From Accumulibacter sp964420975 (GTDB lineage: Bacteria; Pseudomonadota; Gammaproteobacteria; Burkholderiales; Rhodocyclaceae), in the NCBI GenBank assembly GCA_964420975.1, contig CAYQVH010000007.1, forward strand, positions 1 to 64,000: a stretch of 64,000 nt of DNA. Direction: 5' to 3'. Shown here piece after piece: positions 18,160 through 27,165 of this stretch. The notes below the pieces were generated by a model that saw only the letters and a program-made list of their open reading frames with translations, did not search any database and was not told where the DNA came from. The translations under genes and the position numbers were made by a program. How positions within the stretch are numbered: position 1 is the first letter of the stretch; every line of letters starts with the position of its first letter.

Positions 18160-19415
18160 ACGCGTTCGGCGCGTACCTTGCTGACTGCACGTGCGTCCGC
18201 TTCGACGACCGTGTAGCGGTAACCCTGTTCGACGACCGAGTCGCCGACTTCGGGAATGTGGCGCAGGCGGTTGGTCAGAAAACCGGCGATGGTGTGCGCC
18301 TCGCCGACGGGGAGTCCAAGTTTGAGCGAGTCGTTGAGTTCCGAAATCGGCGCCCGACCGCTGATCAGATGCGTGTCGTCGTTGACCGACTGGATGCTTG
18401 GCCGCCGCGCCTTCATGGTGTCGAAGTCGTATCCGGAATCGACCGCGCCGACGACCTCTTCGAAAATGTCCTCCATCGTCAGGATGCCGATCGCCGAGCC
18501 GAACTCGTCGACGACGATCGCCATATGATCGGTGCGACTACGCAGTAGCGGCAACACCTGATCGAGCGTTTGCTTGGGCGACAGATAAAGCGCCGGTTTG
18601 ATGAAGTCGGCCGGAGGCCGCTGCTCGACGTCGGGCAGCAGCAGGTCCCAGGTGCTCAGCGTCATGACGCCGGTGACGTTGGTGATGTTGCCGCGGAACA
18701 CCGGCAGGCGGTTGAAACCGGAGCGCCAGACGCGCCGCACCGCTTCCTCCATGTTGCGTTCTTCGTTGAAGCCGATCACTTCGGCAAGCGGCGTCATCAC
18801 CTCGCCGACAGTCGTGTCGGCAAAGCGGAAGATGCGGCGAATCCTCTGTTTGCTGGTCGCTGCGCTGTCTGACGCGGTTTCCGAAAGGTCGATCAGGACG
18901 CGCAGCTCGTCCTTGGTGATGAAGCCGCTTTGCGACGAACTGGCGCCGCCAAAAAGGCGGGCGGCGAAGCGTGCGACGCGGCTGAAGACGAAGATCACCG
19001 GATAGAAGACGAAGGAGAAGAAGCGCAGGCCGTAAATGATCTTGGTGACGATGTAGTCGGCTTTCTGCTGAAAGATGCTCTTCGGGACGATTTCGCCAAA
19101 GATCAGGAGAAACGGCGTAAATACCAGGACCGAAACCACGTCGCCGGCGTCGCCAAAAAGGTGCACGAAGATCAGCGTCCCCATGGTCGTGATCGTCACT
19201 GTCGCGATGTTGGTGCCGACGAGTGTCGTTCCGAGCATCACGTCCGGCGTCCGGAACAGGTGAAGCACCAGCTTGGCGCCCGGATCGCCGAGCCGCGCCT
19301 GATGGCGGAGGTGAATCTTGTCCGAGTTCACCATCGCCAGCTCGGATCCCGAGAAGAAGCCTTTCAGCAGCAGGAAGACCAGGATCACCAACAATTGCAG
19401 CGCCAGTTCCATCAT
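18156..19415 (-). CDS. CNNM/CorC-type membrane protein with CBS domains (second of pair)
   Basis: This 419-residue protein has a DUF21/CNNM transmembrane domain (about residues 5-190, FFSGSELAMVNSDKI and LIFGEIVPKS). Two CBS domains follow (DEFGSAIGILTMEDIFEEVV in the second), then a CorC/HlyC C-terminal domain (residues 335-415). Relatives act in magnesium or cobalt efflux and have been called hemolysins. It follows the larger paralogue by 11 bases on the same strand. Such pairs of unequal CNNM proteins are common and may form heteromers; that is inference. Confidence 0.9.
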   Translation of the reverse strand: MMELALQLLVILVFLLLKGFFSGSELAMVNSDKIHLRHQARLGDPGAKLVLHLFRTPDVMLGTTLVGTNIATVTITTMGTLIFVHLFGDAGDVVSVLVFTPFLLIFGEIVPKSIFQQKADYIVTKIIYGLRFFSFVFYPVIFVFSRVARFAARLFGGASSSQSGFITKDELRVLIDLSETASDSAATSKQRIRRIFRFADTTVGEVMTPLAEVIGFNEERNMEEAVRRVWRSGFNRLPVFRGNITNVTGVMTLSTWDLLLPDVEQRPPADFIKPALYLSPKQTLDQVLPLLRSRTDHMAIVVDEFGSAIGILTMEDIFEEVVGAVDSGYDFDTMKARRPSIQSVNDDTHLISGRAPISELNDSLKLGLPVGEAHTIAGFLTNRLRHIPEVGDSVVEQGYRYTVVEADARAVSKVRAERV

Positions 19416-19426
19416 TCGTCCTCTCT

Positions 19427-20974
19427 CTAGTCGACGATAGCGATCGGTTTTCCGCTGCCGTCTGCTGCCGGCTGATCACTGGTCGCCGCGGCCGGGACCT
19501 CCGGCACTGCCTCGTCCGACGTCACATCGAGCGGCGCTTCGCTCAGAAGGTCGGCCTCCGCGTATTCCTCGCTCGCTTCCTGCTCCTGTGCTTCAAGCGT
19601 CGCATCCAGCGGCTGGACGGCGACGCTCTCCCTCTCCACCGGTACGTCGGGGGTCTCTTCCGGCTCGTCGGGCGTGCTGCCATGGCAAATGCGGACCTTG
19701 GTGATTCGCATGCTGCTGACTTCCTTGACCGTAATCTCGTAGTCGGCGAAGAACACCTTCTCGCCGACTTGCGGCAAGCGGCCGAAGAGCACCAGCGTCG
19801 CGCCGCCGATGGTGTTCATTAGCGGGTCGTCGATGTCGAAATTGGTCAAGGTGCGCAGATCGGCGAGCCGCATATAGCCGGGGACGATGAAACTGCCGCT
19901 GCCTTCCTGCTGGAAATGCTCCTGGCCGCGCATCTTGCCCGAGATCTCGCCAAAGATGAAACTCAGGACGTCCTTGATCGTGACGATGCCCAGGACTTCG
20001 CCGTACTCGCCGATGACGACCGCCGCCCGAGTGTCGAAGCGCTGGAAATACTCCAGCATCTGATCGATTTTTTTCGTCGGCGGCACGAAGTGTGCCGGTT
20101 TCAGCAACTCGCCGAGTTCAATCGGCCGTTGCTCGCCCGAGTGCACGCGGCGCAGGAGATCCTCGGCGTGCAGGAAACCGATTACGTTGTCCCAGTGGCC
20201 GCGATACACCGGCACCCGCGGGTGTCGGTAAGCGCGAAACTGTTCAATCAGTTCGTCGATCGGCAAATCGGCGTCAAGGAAGCGAATGCGTGGTCCAGGC
20301 GTCATGATCCGGGCGACGTCGGTTTCCGCTGCTTCGAGGATCTTGTCGATCAGAACCCGCTCGGACGCCTGAATGACGCCGGTTTCCTCGCTGTCCGCCA
20401 TCAGTGTCCGCAGTTCGTCCGGTTTGAGAATGTTCTCGCGGCCGACGTGTTCGCCGACGACGAAGGTCGTCACCCGGTCGGCGACCAGGCGCACGACGTT
20501 GCGCAGCGGCGTGACGATGAAAATCCATTTGGGTAAAAAGCGCGCCGAAAGCAGCGTCGCAAACTTGACCGGAAAATTGACCGCAATCGTTTTCGGCGTC
20601 ACTTCCCCCAGCAGCAGCAGCAGCGGCACCATGACGACGACGTTGATCCAGCCGGCGTCCTCCTCGCCGAAAAGGCGGACCAGAATCATCGTCATGTTGG
20701 CGGCGGCGGCAATATTGACCAGTTCGTTGCCGCAGAGCAGGGAAACGATCAGCCGCCGTGGTTCATCGAGCATCGCATGGATGCTTTCGGAATAACGGTT
20801 GCGCGAGTTGCGCAGTTTCTGCAGATCAATCCGGCTGAGCGAAAAAAGCGCCGTCTCCGAGCCGGAGAAGAAAGCGGACATGCTGAACAGGCAGCACTGG
20901 ACCAGGAGCCGCACGACCAGTTCCCAGTCGACCGCGGCCAGACCGGCAACGACACCGGCTACAGTGAAGTCCAT
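19427..20974 (-). CDS. CNNM/CorC-type membrane protein with CBS domains (first of pair)
   Basis: This 515-residue protein has the same order of domains as its neighbour: CNNM membrane domain (FFSGSETALFSLSRIDL, LLLLGEVTPKTIAVNFP), paired CBS domains (GEYGEVLGIVTIKDVLSFIF) and a CorC/HlyC domain. It also has a long acidic C-terminal tail rich in E, A and V (about residues 440-515) that the neighbour lacks. Likely ion transport or its regulation at the inner membrane. GAGGA precedes the ATG. Confidence 0.9.
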   Translation of the reverse strand: MDFTVAGVVAGLAAVDWELVVRLLVQCCLFSMSAFFSGSETALFSLSRIDLQKLRNSRNRYSESIHAMLDEPRRLIVSLLCGNELVNIAAAANMTMILVRLFGEEDAGWINVVVMVPLLLLLGEVTPKTIAVNFPVKFATLLSARFLPKWIFIVTPLRNVVRLVADRVTTFVVGEHVGRENILKPDELRTLMADSEETGVIQASERVLIDKILEAAETDVARIMTPGPRIRFLDADLPIDELIEQFRAYRHPRVPVYRGHWDNVIGFLHAEDLLRRVHSGEQRPIELGELLKPAHFVPPTKKIDQMLEYFQRFDTRAAVVIGEYGEVLGIVTIKDVLSFIFGEISGKMRGQEHFQQEGSGSFIVPGYMRLADLRTLTNFDIDDPLMNTIGGATLVLFGRLPQVGEKVFFADYEITVKEVSSMRITKVRICHGSTPDEPEETPDVPVERESVAVQPLDATLEAQEQEASEEYAEADLLSEAPLDVTSDEAVPEVPAAATSDQPAADGSGKPIAIVD

Positions 20975-21505
20975 CTAAGGTCCTCGCTACGGGTTGTCTA
21001 CGAATTCCGGACGGCCATCCCCGTCTGGCCGGAGGAGTCGGATAGGCGGCCCTCCCTTCAGCCAAGATCGTTGTCTGGCTGGTGCACGCCAACCCGCGAG
21101 CATAGGCGTAAACGAGTGACGAAACAAGGGGAAAAGCGGAAAGGCGGGTCGAGCGGTACGGCGTATGAGCGCAATCCCGCGTGCGCGAGGGAGCCGGATG
21201 AACAGGCCGGCGCGATCAACGCCGGAAGGGGCGATCTCCCGCGGTCGCCAGCTTGTTTCGGACACGGCGACAGGCTGCAAAAACTCGCTTTCTGGAAGAT
21301 TCGCCACTCTTTCCGACTTCTCCTTTATCGCTCCAGATTACGTGGCTTGCTACCCATCGCAGGCATTGATATGTCTGGGCATAGCAGGCGGACTTGCCGG
21401 GAGCCTGGCCGGAAAGGCTACGACCTGAGGGTTTCCGGCTCTGGCGAACTGATGATGCTGCACGTAAAATCGCCGTCTCTCGCTTTGCCAGGGCGTGATT
21501 CTTGC
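20975..21505. other. Intergenic region before the cobalamin genes
   Basis: About 530 bp between the CNNM pair and cbiB. On the minus strand TTGTTT (21127-21122) and TATGCT (21104-21099) are spaced by 17 bases and could be a weak promoter for the CNNM genes. I looked for a cobalamin riboswitch in front of cbiB but found no convincing B12-box or GCCACTG element. In-frame ATGs at 21452 and 21455 are possible alternative starts for cbiB. Confidence 0.4.
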
Positions 21506-22462
21506 ATGGCATCTCTCGTTTCCCTTCCTGTTGTCGAGGTTGGAATCCCGGCCGCGCTCTCGCCGCCGCTCGCCATACTCGCTGGAGTTGCTGTTGACCA
21601 GCTATTTGGCGAAGCGCGGCGCTGGCATCCCTTGGTCGGTTTTGGCCGGCTGGCCACCGCGCTCGAACGGACCTTGAACACCGGTCGGCGCCGGCGCGCG
21701 CGCGGCCTCCTGGCCTGGTCGCTGTTGATCGCGCCAGCGCTGGCCTCGACCTGGGCCATCATGGGCAACGGCCCTATTGCCTGGCTGGTCGAGGTCGGCC
21801 TGCTCTACCTGGCGCTTGGCGCACGTAGCCTCGGCGAACATGCGACTCGCGTCGCTGCCGACCTTGCCGCGGGCGACCTCGATCGCGCGCGCACGCACGT
21901 CGGCTGGATCGTCTCGCGGCAGACCGAGTCGCTTGACGCTGGCGGTGTTGCCAGTGCGTGCGTCGAATCGACGCTGGAAAACGGTAACGACGCGATTTTT
22001 GGCGTGTTGTTCTGGTTTCTGGCGCTGGGTGGAACGGGCGCCGTCCTCTTTCGACTGGCCAACACGCTCGACGCGATGTGGGGCTACCGCAACGCACGCT
22101 TTTCCGAATTCGGCTGCGTGGCGGCGCGTATCGACGACGCGCTGAATTATCTGCCGGCGCGCTTGACCGCGTTTTCCTACGCCGTTTGTGGCTCGGCGGT
22201 CGACGCCCTGCGCTGCTGGTGGCAACAGGCGCCTCTTTGGAAAAGCCCGAACGCGGGAGTCGTGATGGCGGCGGGAGCGGGAAGTCTGGGGGTGCAGCTC
22301 GGTGGAGTCGCGGTCTACCTCGGGCGCATCGAACAGCGGCCGCCGCTCGGCACGGGTCGGCCGGCGAGCGGCGACGATATCCCGCGAGCCCTGCGTCTCG
22401 TTCAGCGCAGCCTGTGGCTGTGGCTGGTGCTTTGCCTCGCCTGGGGAGCGGCGGGTGCTTGA
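21506..22462 (+). CDS. cbiB: Adenosylcobinamide-phosphate synthase (CbiB/CobD)
   Basis: This 318-residue multispanning membrane enzyme attaches the aminopropanol-phosphate arm to adenosylcobyric acid in cobalamin synthesis. Signatures are the N-terminal AILAGVAVDQLFGEARRWHP, the central STLENGNDAIFGVLFWFL and YRNARFSEFGCVAARIDD. I prefer the ATG at 21506, whose product starts just before the conserved region; ATGs at 21452 and 21455 are alternatives. Its stop lies inside the start of cobC. Confidence 0.92.
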   Translation: MASLVSLPVVEVGIPAALSPPLAILAGVAVDQLFGEARRWHPLVGFGRLATALERTLNTGRRRRARGLLAWSLLIAPALASTWAIMGNGPIAWLVEVGLLYLALGARSLGEHATRVAADLAAGDLDRARTHVGWIVSRQTESLDAGGVASACVESTLENGNDAIFGVLFWFLALGGTGAVLFRLANTLDAMWGYRNARFSEFGCVAARIDDALNYLPARLTAFSYAVCGSAVDALRCWWQQAPLWKSPNAGVVMAAGAGSLGVQLGGVAVYLGRIEQRPPLGTGRPASGDDIPRALRLVQRSLWLWLVLCLAWGAAGA

Positions 22463-23450
22463 GCACGGCGGCCGGCTGCGCGCTGCTGCGGCGCGCTTTT
22501 CAGCTCCGGGTCGCCGACTGGCCGACTGGCTCGACCTATCGACCGGCATCAACCCGCAGGGCTATCGGGTACCGATTCTCGACGCCGCGTGCTGGCGCTG
22601 TCTGCCTGACGACGATGACGACCTGGCTGCGGTTGCCGCCGCCTACTATGGCAACCCAAACCTGCTTCCGGTACCGGGTTCGCAAGCGGCGATCCAGCTC
22701 CTCCCCGCCTTGTTTCGTCCGCTGGCGGTCTCCTGCCTGACGCCAATCTATGAGGAACACCCGCAGGCTTGGCAGCGAGCGGGTCATCAGGTGCGTCGAT
22801 TGTCGCGGGCGACGCTGGCGCGGGCGCTCGCCGCGGCGACCCCGGTGATCGTCGTCGGCCATCCCAACAATCCTGACGCTCGCCGATACGCGGCCGGCGA
22901 CTTGATCGAAGTCGCCGCGCAACTGCGTCGGCGCGGGGGTTGGCTGATCGTCGACGAAGCCTTCGGCGACTGCGAGCCAGACAACTGCGTGACGCCAGCG
23001 GCCGGGGCGTTGGCGCCGAATCTGATCAGCTTGCGTTCGCTGGGCAAGTTCTTTGGCCTCGCCGGGGCACGCGTCGGCTTCGTTTTCGGTGCTCCGGACA
23101 AGCTTGAGCGGCTGCGCGATGCGCTCGGGCCGTGGCCGCTGTCCGGCCCTTCACGCGTCGTTGCCAGCCGGGCGCTGGCCGATGCCGCGTGGCAGGAGCG
23201 CACGCGCGGCCAGCTCGCGCTGGCGTCGGCCAGGCTGCAGTCGCTGCTCGCCGCATATGGCGAGCTGTCGCCGGGTCCTCTGTTTGTCTCCCTGTCGACG
23301 CCGCGCAGCCTGGCTCTCTATCAGCACTTGGCGGAGCAGGCGATCCTGACGCGTCACTTCCCGGCCGACGATCTCCTGCGCTTTGGGCTACCCGGAAGTG
23401 AAGTCGACTGGCAGCGGCTGGCGGCTGCACTGGCGCACTGGAAGGGCTGA
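22455..23450 (+). CDS. cobC: Threonine-phosphate decarboxylase (CobC/CobD type)
   Basis: This 331-residue PLP-dependent fold-type I enzyme makes (R)-1-amino-2-propanol phosphate for the nucleotide loop of cobalamin, the substrate arm used by CbiB. The GTG start at 22455 gives the family N terminus LEHGGRLRAAAARF. WLDLSTGINP and the PLP-lysine region SLRSLGKFFGLAGARVGF are clear, and GHPNNPDAR is the phosphate-side loop. It overlaps cbiB by eight bases and ends four bases before btuF. Confidence 0.93.
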   Translation: MLEHGGRLRAAAARFSAPGRRLADWLDLSTGINPQGYRVPILDAACWRCLPDDDDDLAAVAAAYYGNPNLLPVPGSQAAIQLLPALFRPLAVSCLTPIYEEHPQAWQRAGHQVRRLSRATLARALAAATPVIVVGHPNNPDARRYAAGDLIEVAAQLRRRGGWLIVDEAFGDCEPDNCVTPAAGALAPNLISLRSLGKFFGLAGARVGFVFGAPDKLERLRDALGPWPLSGPSRVVASRALADAAWQERTRGQLALASARLQSLLAAYGELSPGPLFVSLSTPRSLALYQHLAEQAILTRHFPADDLLRFGLPGSEVDWQRLAAALAHWKG

Positions 23451-23454
23451 GAGG

Positions 23455-24339
23455 GTGCTGGCGCGCTGCCTCTTGCTGGCTTCGCTGTGGGTGGGAGTCG
23501 TCGTTGCTGCTCCGGTGTCCGTGGTCGATGACGCCGGCAGGCCGGTGACGCTTGCCCAACCGGCGCGACGCATCGTCAGCCTGGCGCCACATCTCACCGA
23601 AACGCTGTTCGCCGCCGGCGCCGGGGCGCACCTTGTCGGGACGGTCGACCATAGCGACTACCCGCCGGAGGCGAGCACGATTCCCCGCGTCGGGAGTTAC
23701 GCCCAACTCGACCTCGAACGCGTCGTCGCGCTGCGTCCCGACCTGATCGTCGTCTGGCAAAGCGGTAACTCGACGGCGCACATTGACCGACTGCGGACGA
23801 TGGGTTTTCTTCTCTACGTGTCGCAGCCCAACCGCATCGAAGACATCGCCGGCGAAATCGAGCGCCTCGGAGTCCTCGCCGACAGCAGCCGGGTTGCTGT
23901 CGCCGCCGCGACGCGTTTGCGCGAGCAACTGGCGGATCTTCGACAGCGCTACGCGAGCAAGCCCAAGGTGCGAACGTTCTATCAGATTTGGCGTCAGCCC
24001 CTGCTGACCGTTGGCCGACAACAGATCATCGGCGATGTGATCCGGCTTTGCGGTGGCGAAAACGTATTCGATCGGTTGCCGGCAATGGCCCCGGCGGTCA
24101 CTGTCGAAGCCGTGATCGCCGCCGACCCCGAGGCGATCGTCGCCAGCGGTATGGGCGAGGAGCGCCCGGACTGGCTTGACGACTGGCGGCGATGGACGAC
24201 GATCACCGCGGTGGCTCGTGGCAACCTCTTTTTTGTTCCGCCTACCTTGATTCAGCGTCACACGCCGCGACTTCTCGACGGTGCCGAGAGGCTTTGCCGC
24301 CAGCTCGACGTGGCGCGCCAGCGGCGGCCAGGTCAGTGA
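23455..24339 (+). CDS. btuF: Vitamin B12 substrate-binding periplasmic protein
   Basis: This 294-residue protein starts at a GTG with the signal peptide LARCLLLASLWVGVVVAAP. A BtuF/FecB-type periplasmic binding domain follows: RRIVSLAPHLTETLFAAGAG, then VGTVDHSDYPPEA and LVALRPDLIVVWQSG-like segments. It would deliver corrinoids to a BtuCD importer, which is not in this window. The gene is tightly packed with the two corrinoid synthesis genes, which supports B12 or cobinamide salvage over iron-siderophore binding. Confidence 0.88.
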   Translation: MLARCLLLASLWVGVVVAAPVSVVDDAGRPVTLAQPARRIVSLAPHLTETLFAAGAGAHLVGTVDHSDYPPEASTIPRVGSYAQLDLERVVALRPDLIVVWQSGNSTAHIDRLRTMGFLLYVSQPNRIEDIAGEIERLGVLADSSRVAVAAATRLREQLADLRQRYASKPKVRTFYQIWRQPLLTVGRQQIIGDVIRLCGGENVFDRLPAMAPAVTVEAVIAADPEAIVASGMGEERPDWLDDWRRWTTITAVARGNLFFVPPTLIQRHTPRLLDGAERLCRQLDVARQRRPGQ

Positions 24340-25031
24340 GCGGCTCGCCTCGCGGGGAGAGGGATCGTGCCCCCGTGCAACTCGTGATCTTCGATTGCGA
24401 CGGCGTCCTCGTCGATAGCGAACCGATCGCCAGTCGTGTTCTCGCCGAGACGCTGACCGAGGTCGGCTTTCCGTTGGCTGCGGAACAGGCGATCGATCGC
24501 TTTACCGGCATCAGCCTGACGGCGGTCATGGCGCAGATTGAGGCCGAGTGGGGCAGGGCGCTGCCGGCTGACTTCGTCGTTCGGGTTCGCGAGCGCGATC
24601 GGGCGGCGTTTCGTGTTGAGTTGCGGGCGATCGCCGGGGTCGCCGAACTGCTTGAAGTCCTGGCTTACCCCCGCTGCGTCGCGTCGTCCGGCTCGCCCGA
24701 GAAAATTTGGGAGAATCTCGCGCTCACCGGTCTGCTCGAGTCTTTCGCGCCACACCTCTTCAGCGCGTCCATGGTTGCCAAGGGGAAACCCGCTCCTGAC
24801 CTCTTTCTCTTCGCCGCGGCGGCCATGGGGAAGTTGCCGAGTCACTGCGTCGTCGTCGAAGACAGCGTCGCCGGCGTACTGGCGGCGCGTGCGGCGGGGA
24901 TGCGGGCGTACGGATTCTGCGGCGGCGGCCACTGTCGCCCCGGTGACGGCGAAGCGCTGCGCGCTGCCGGAGCAACGCGGCTCTTCAGCCGAATGGCCGA
25001 TTTGCCCGCGCTGCTCGCCAGCGCCGACTGA
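24336..25031 (+). CDS. HAD-superfamily phosphatase (phosphoglycolate phosphatase-like)
   Basis: About 231 residues with all HAD motifs: FDCDGVLVDSEP (nucleophile Asp), VASSGSPEK (motif II Ser), KGKPAPDLF (Lys) and CVVVEDSVAGVLAARAAG (motif IV). A helical cap lies between motifs I and II. It is close to YieH/GS1-type sugar-phosphate phosphatases; the substrate is not predictable. The GTG at 24336 overlaps the btuF stop (GTGA). A second GTG at 24375, just before QLVIFDCDG, is equally possible and would give a shorter product. Confidence 0.88.
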   Translation: MSGSPRGERDRAPVQLVIFDCDGVLVDSEPIASRVLAETLTEVGFPLAAEQAIDRFTGISLTAVMAQIEAEWGRALPADFVVRVRERDRAAFRVELRAIAGVAELLEVLAYPRCVASSGSPEKIWENLALTGLLESFAPHLFSASMVAKGKPAPDLFLFAAAAMGKLPSHCVVVEDSVAGVLAARAAGMRAYGFCGGGHCRPGDGEALRAAGATRLFSRMADLPALLASAD

Positions 25032-25055
25032 GTCCGGCACAGCGCGCCGCTTCGA

Positions 25056-25853
25056 TCACGGCAGGCGCTCCAGCCAGCGCGTGATGCTCTCGGCGGCGGC
25101 CTGCCAGTGGGCGTCGAGCATCAAGGTGTGACCGGCGCGAGGGGCGATGGCTACCTCACCGTGCCAGCGGGCCGCCGTGTAGGCCAGCAAGTTTGGAGGG
25201 AAGACGGCATCACGCTCCCCGCCGACGACCAGCACCGGCAGACGCGGTCGACGCCCAGCGGCGCGCAGCGGGAGCAAACTCAGGTCGACCAGCGCGCGTC
25301 GTGATTCGTCCTGAAACAGCGGCCCAAATCGCAACAGATCGTCGCTCGTCGTTTCCGGCGAATAGTAAACCTCGCGTATCGTCCGCAGCGTTTCGGCGCC
25401 GATCTCGCCGCGCGTCGCGCGCGCCTGTTGGTCGAAGAATGCCGGTGTGTGGAAAGCGACTTTCAGCGTTGCACCGACGATGCCAGTCGCCGGCACCGGT
25501 GACATGAGGACCGCGGCGCGCGCCGCGTGTCGCTCAAGGTAGCGTTCAACGATCACGCTGCCCATCGAGTGACCGATGACCACCACTGGACGTTCGAAGT
25601 CGCCGGCGGCGTGTGCCAGATCCTGCACGTAATCATCGATACCGAAGGCGTGCAGTCGCTCGCGGCCCTCGCTGCCCCCGTGGCCAGACAGGTCGAACGC
25701 GTGGCAGTCATAGCCCTGGCGGCTGAACCAGGGGAAAAAGTAGGGCGCCCAACACTCGGCGGTGGCGTAGCCGCCATGCACGAACAGTAGGCACGCCTTG
25801 GCCGGCACGCGGTCGGTCGGGCGACGAATGCAATGGAGGCGACGAGGATTCAT
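25056..25853 (-). CDS. Alpha/beta hydrolase (serine aminopeptidase S33/lysophospholipase type)
   Basis: This 265-residue hydrolase has oxyanion region FVHGGYATAECW, nucleophile elbow VVVIGHSMGS (Ser), a likely Asp in GGERDAVFPP and His in PRAGHTLML. Substrates in this group are esters or monoacylglycerols; the actual one is unknown. Its start lies 25 bases beyond the end of the attC-like site, so it could be either the chromosomal gene next to an integrated cassette or a cassette gene itself. Its GC content matches the chromosome. Confidence 0.85.
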   Translation of the reverse strand: MNPRRLHCIRRPTDRVPAKACLLFVHGGYATAECWAPYFFPWFSRQGYDCHAFDLSGHGGSEGRERLHAFGIDDYVQDLAHAAGDFERPVVVIGHSMGSVIVERYLERHAARAAVLMSPVPATGIVGATLKVAFHTPAFFDQQARATRGEIGAETLRTIREVYYSPETTSDDLLRFGPLFQDESRRALVDLSLLPLRAAGRRPRLPVLVVGGERDAVFPPNLLAYTAARWHGEVAIAPRAGHTLMLDAHWQAAAESITRWLERLP

Positions 25854-25878
25854 GCGTTCTCTTGGTGACGAGGGAGGT

Positions 25879-26006
25879 GCCTATCGTAAAGGTAACCGGC
25901 ACGACGCGGCAGGCCAGCCAGGGCCGGGTGGCGACAATGCCACTACTGGCGCCGGCCGGCCCTGGCTGGCCTGCCGTGGCGTGTCCGGTTCACCGATGAG
26001 TTAGGC
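25879..26006 (-). repeat. attC-like integron recombination site downstream of the RES gene
   Basis: Read on the minus strand the site starts with GCCTAAC (26006-26000), which contains the TAA stop of the RES gene. It then has a 6-base spacer, GTGAACCGGACACG, and perfect 20-bp inverted arms (25975-25956 and 25927-25908) around a 28-base loop. CGTGCCGGTTACC, a 5-base spacer and GATAGGC (25885-25879) close it. The inner boxes pair except for two unpaired extra bases on one side, as in attC extrahelical bases. The outer box deviates from GTTRRRY at one base, so the site may be degenerate. Confidence 0.7.
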
Positions 26007-26975
26007 GGCACCGCGTCGATGAAACTGAACAACACGGGCAAATTGCTCGAGCCGAAGGTTGTGGCTTAAGACGACCAAGTTGAAGTTGTTCCCCGTTCTT
26101 CGAGTTGATGGGTAGCGAATCGCGTCTATAGACGACGCCCGAGCGCAGTCGGCAACGAATCGGGATACAACATAGTGTGGGCGCTGCCAGCCGTCGTTCT
26201 CCTGCCTCGCACTGACCAGAGCAGAATAGACAAGACAGTTCAAGAGATCAGTGTGATCGAGCGAAGCTCGATCGCCATCGTAAGGATTGATCAGATCAAG
26301 GACACGCAGCTTGGCCTGGAACTCAAACTCGACGATCAGGGACGGCGCTTCACGTAGCTCAGCGTGACACGTTTCAACGTCGCTTCCGAGATACAAGACA
26401 GAATGACCGGAGTGATTGAATCCCCCTTCCTGTACTACTTGCGGTGGTCGAAAGTCAAACTCGTGCACCTGCTCCGCTACCGCGCCAATTGCCTCGCTGC
26501 GACCACGGTAGAGATGGTGGTCCAGTTTCTGTAGTGGCAGGCTCGCTGAAAGCGATCGCACTGCAGACAGCACGTTCCTGCAGAAGTCGTGTTCCAGAAG
26601 CAAGAACGGGGTTGCCCTGGCAAGTGCGTCAACTTCGCGAATCGTATGTTCGATGTCGTCCGGAACGTTGAACGGGAAGTTGTAAGGCCAGATGTTTCCA
26701 CCAAGCGGGCTGCCACAACGCGGGCAACTGAGCTGACAAATTAAGCGATCGAAATCGGGCTTGGAGTATTGATCGCGTAGGTAGCTTCCCTCGTAAAACG
26801 TATCGAGATCAATGCCTGTGGTCTGGAACCGATAGTCGTCTGCACTGTCCGCGTACGGCCAGACTACAAGGAAGTCATCGTGGCATGCGTCGCAGCACGC
26901 GATGTCAGCCGTGAATCCCTTCTCGAGATCGCGGTAGAACCACTCTTCAAAGGCGTCAACTTCGGCGTTCGGCAT
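26001..26975 (-). CDS. RES-domain protein (NAD+-degrading toxin family)
   Basis: This 324-residue protein has an N-terminal cysteine-rich part (CCDACHDDF, then CPRCGSPLGG), probably a zinc ribbon. A RES domain follows from about residue 165 (LYRGRSEA, then GHSVLYLGSDVETCHAELRE and SRFVADCARAS). RES toxins such as MbcT degrade NAD+ by phosphorolysis. The family normally pairs with an Xre/MbcA antitoxin, but none is adjacent. Base composition is visibly less GC-rich than the neighbours, and the gene lies between integron-like boxes, which suggests transfer. The longer N-terminal domain means it may be a different RES subfamily, not a classic toxin. Confidence 0.8.
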   Translation of the reverse strand: MPNAEVDAFEEWFYRDLEKGFTADIACCDACHDDFLVVWPYADSADDYRFQTTGIDLDTFYEGSYLRDQYSKPDFDRLICQLSCPRCGSPLGGNIWPYNFPFNVPDDIEHTIREVDALARATPFLLLEHDFCRNVLSAVRSLSASLPLQKLDHHLYRGRSEAIGAVAEQVHEFDFRPPQVVQEGGFNHSGHSVLYLGSDVETCHAELREAPSLIVEFEFQAKLRVLDLINPYDGDRASLDHTDLLNCLVYSALVSARQENDGWQRPHYVVSRFVADCARASSIDAIRYPSTRRTGNNFNLVVLSHNLRLEQFARVVQFHRRGAA

Positions 26976-26992
26976 TGTTGGTTGGTTGTGCG

Positions 26993-26999
26993 GCCTAAC
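26993..26999 (-). other. GTTAGGC box at the upstream edge of the RES gene
   Basis: On the minus strand GTTAGGC, a match to the integron GTTRRRY recombination core, lies 18 bases before the RES start codon. Together with GCCTAAC at the stop codon it frames the gene as a cassette. A full attC or attI partner further upstream is not evident. Confidence 0.55.
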
Positions 27000-27133
27000 G
27001 AGCTGTGTAGCGCAGTATCTCAGGCATAGGCGATCGACGGCAATCGCCGACCGCGCGACCAGGCCGGATACTTGGCGAGGGCTGGAGCAAAGCGCCCAAT
27101 CGATGCCTTCCGCGGGCAGCCTCTTCGTGTTAT

Positions 27134-27151
27134 CCTATCCCCCAGGATAGG
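27134..27151. promoter_or_regulatory. Operator dyad of the CsoR/RcnR-type regulator
   Basis: CCTATCC-CCCA-GGATAGG is a perfect 7-bp inverted repeat with a C/G tract in the centre, 14 bases before the regulator start. C/G tracts flanked by AT-containing inverted repeats are typical binding sites of CsoR/RcnR tetramers, so autoregulation of the regulator-exporter operon is likely. Confidence 0.75.
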
Positions 27152-27165
27152 TTATAGGAACAGCC

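Noticed and set aside
20975..21505. Cobalamin riboswitch in front of cbiB
   Set aside because: The place is right, and fragments such as AAGGGGAA and GAGCCGGATGAACAGGCC recall parts of the consensus. However, no GCCACTG-type core or ordered B12 box follows. A covariance search (Rfam cobalamin) would decide.
26993..27130. Complete attC or attI upstream of the RES gene
   Set aside because: Only the GTTAGGC box is present. No matching partner box or inner inverted arms were found in the next 130 bases.
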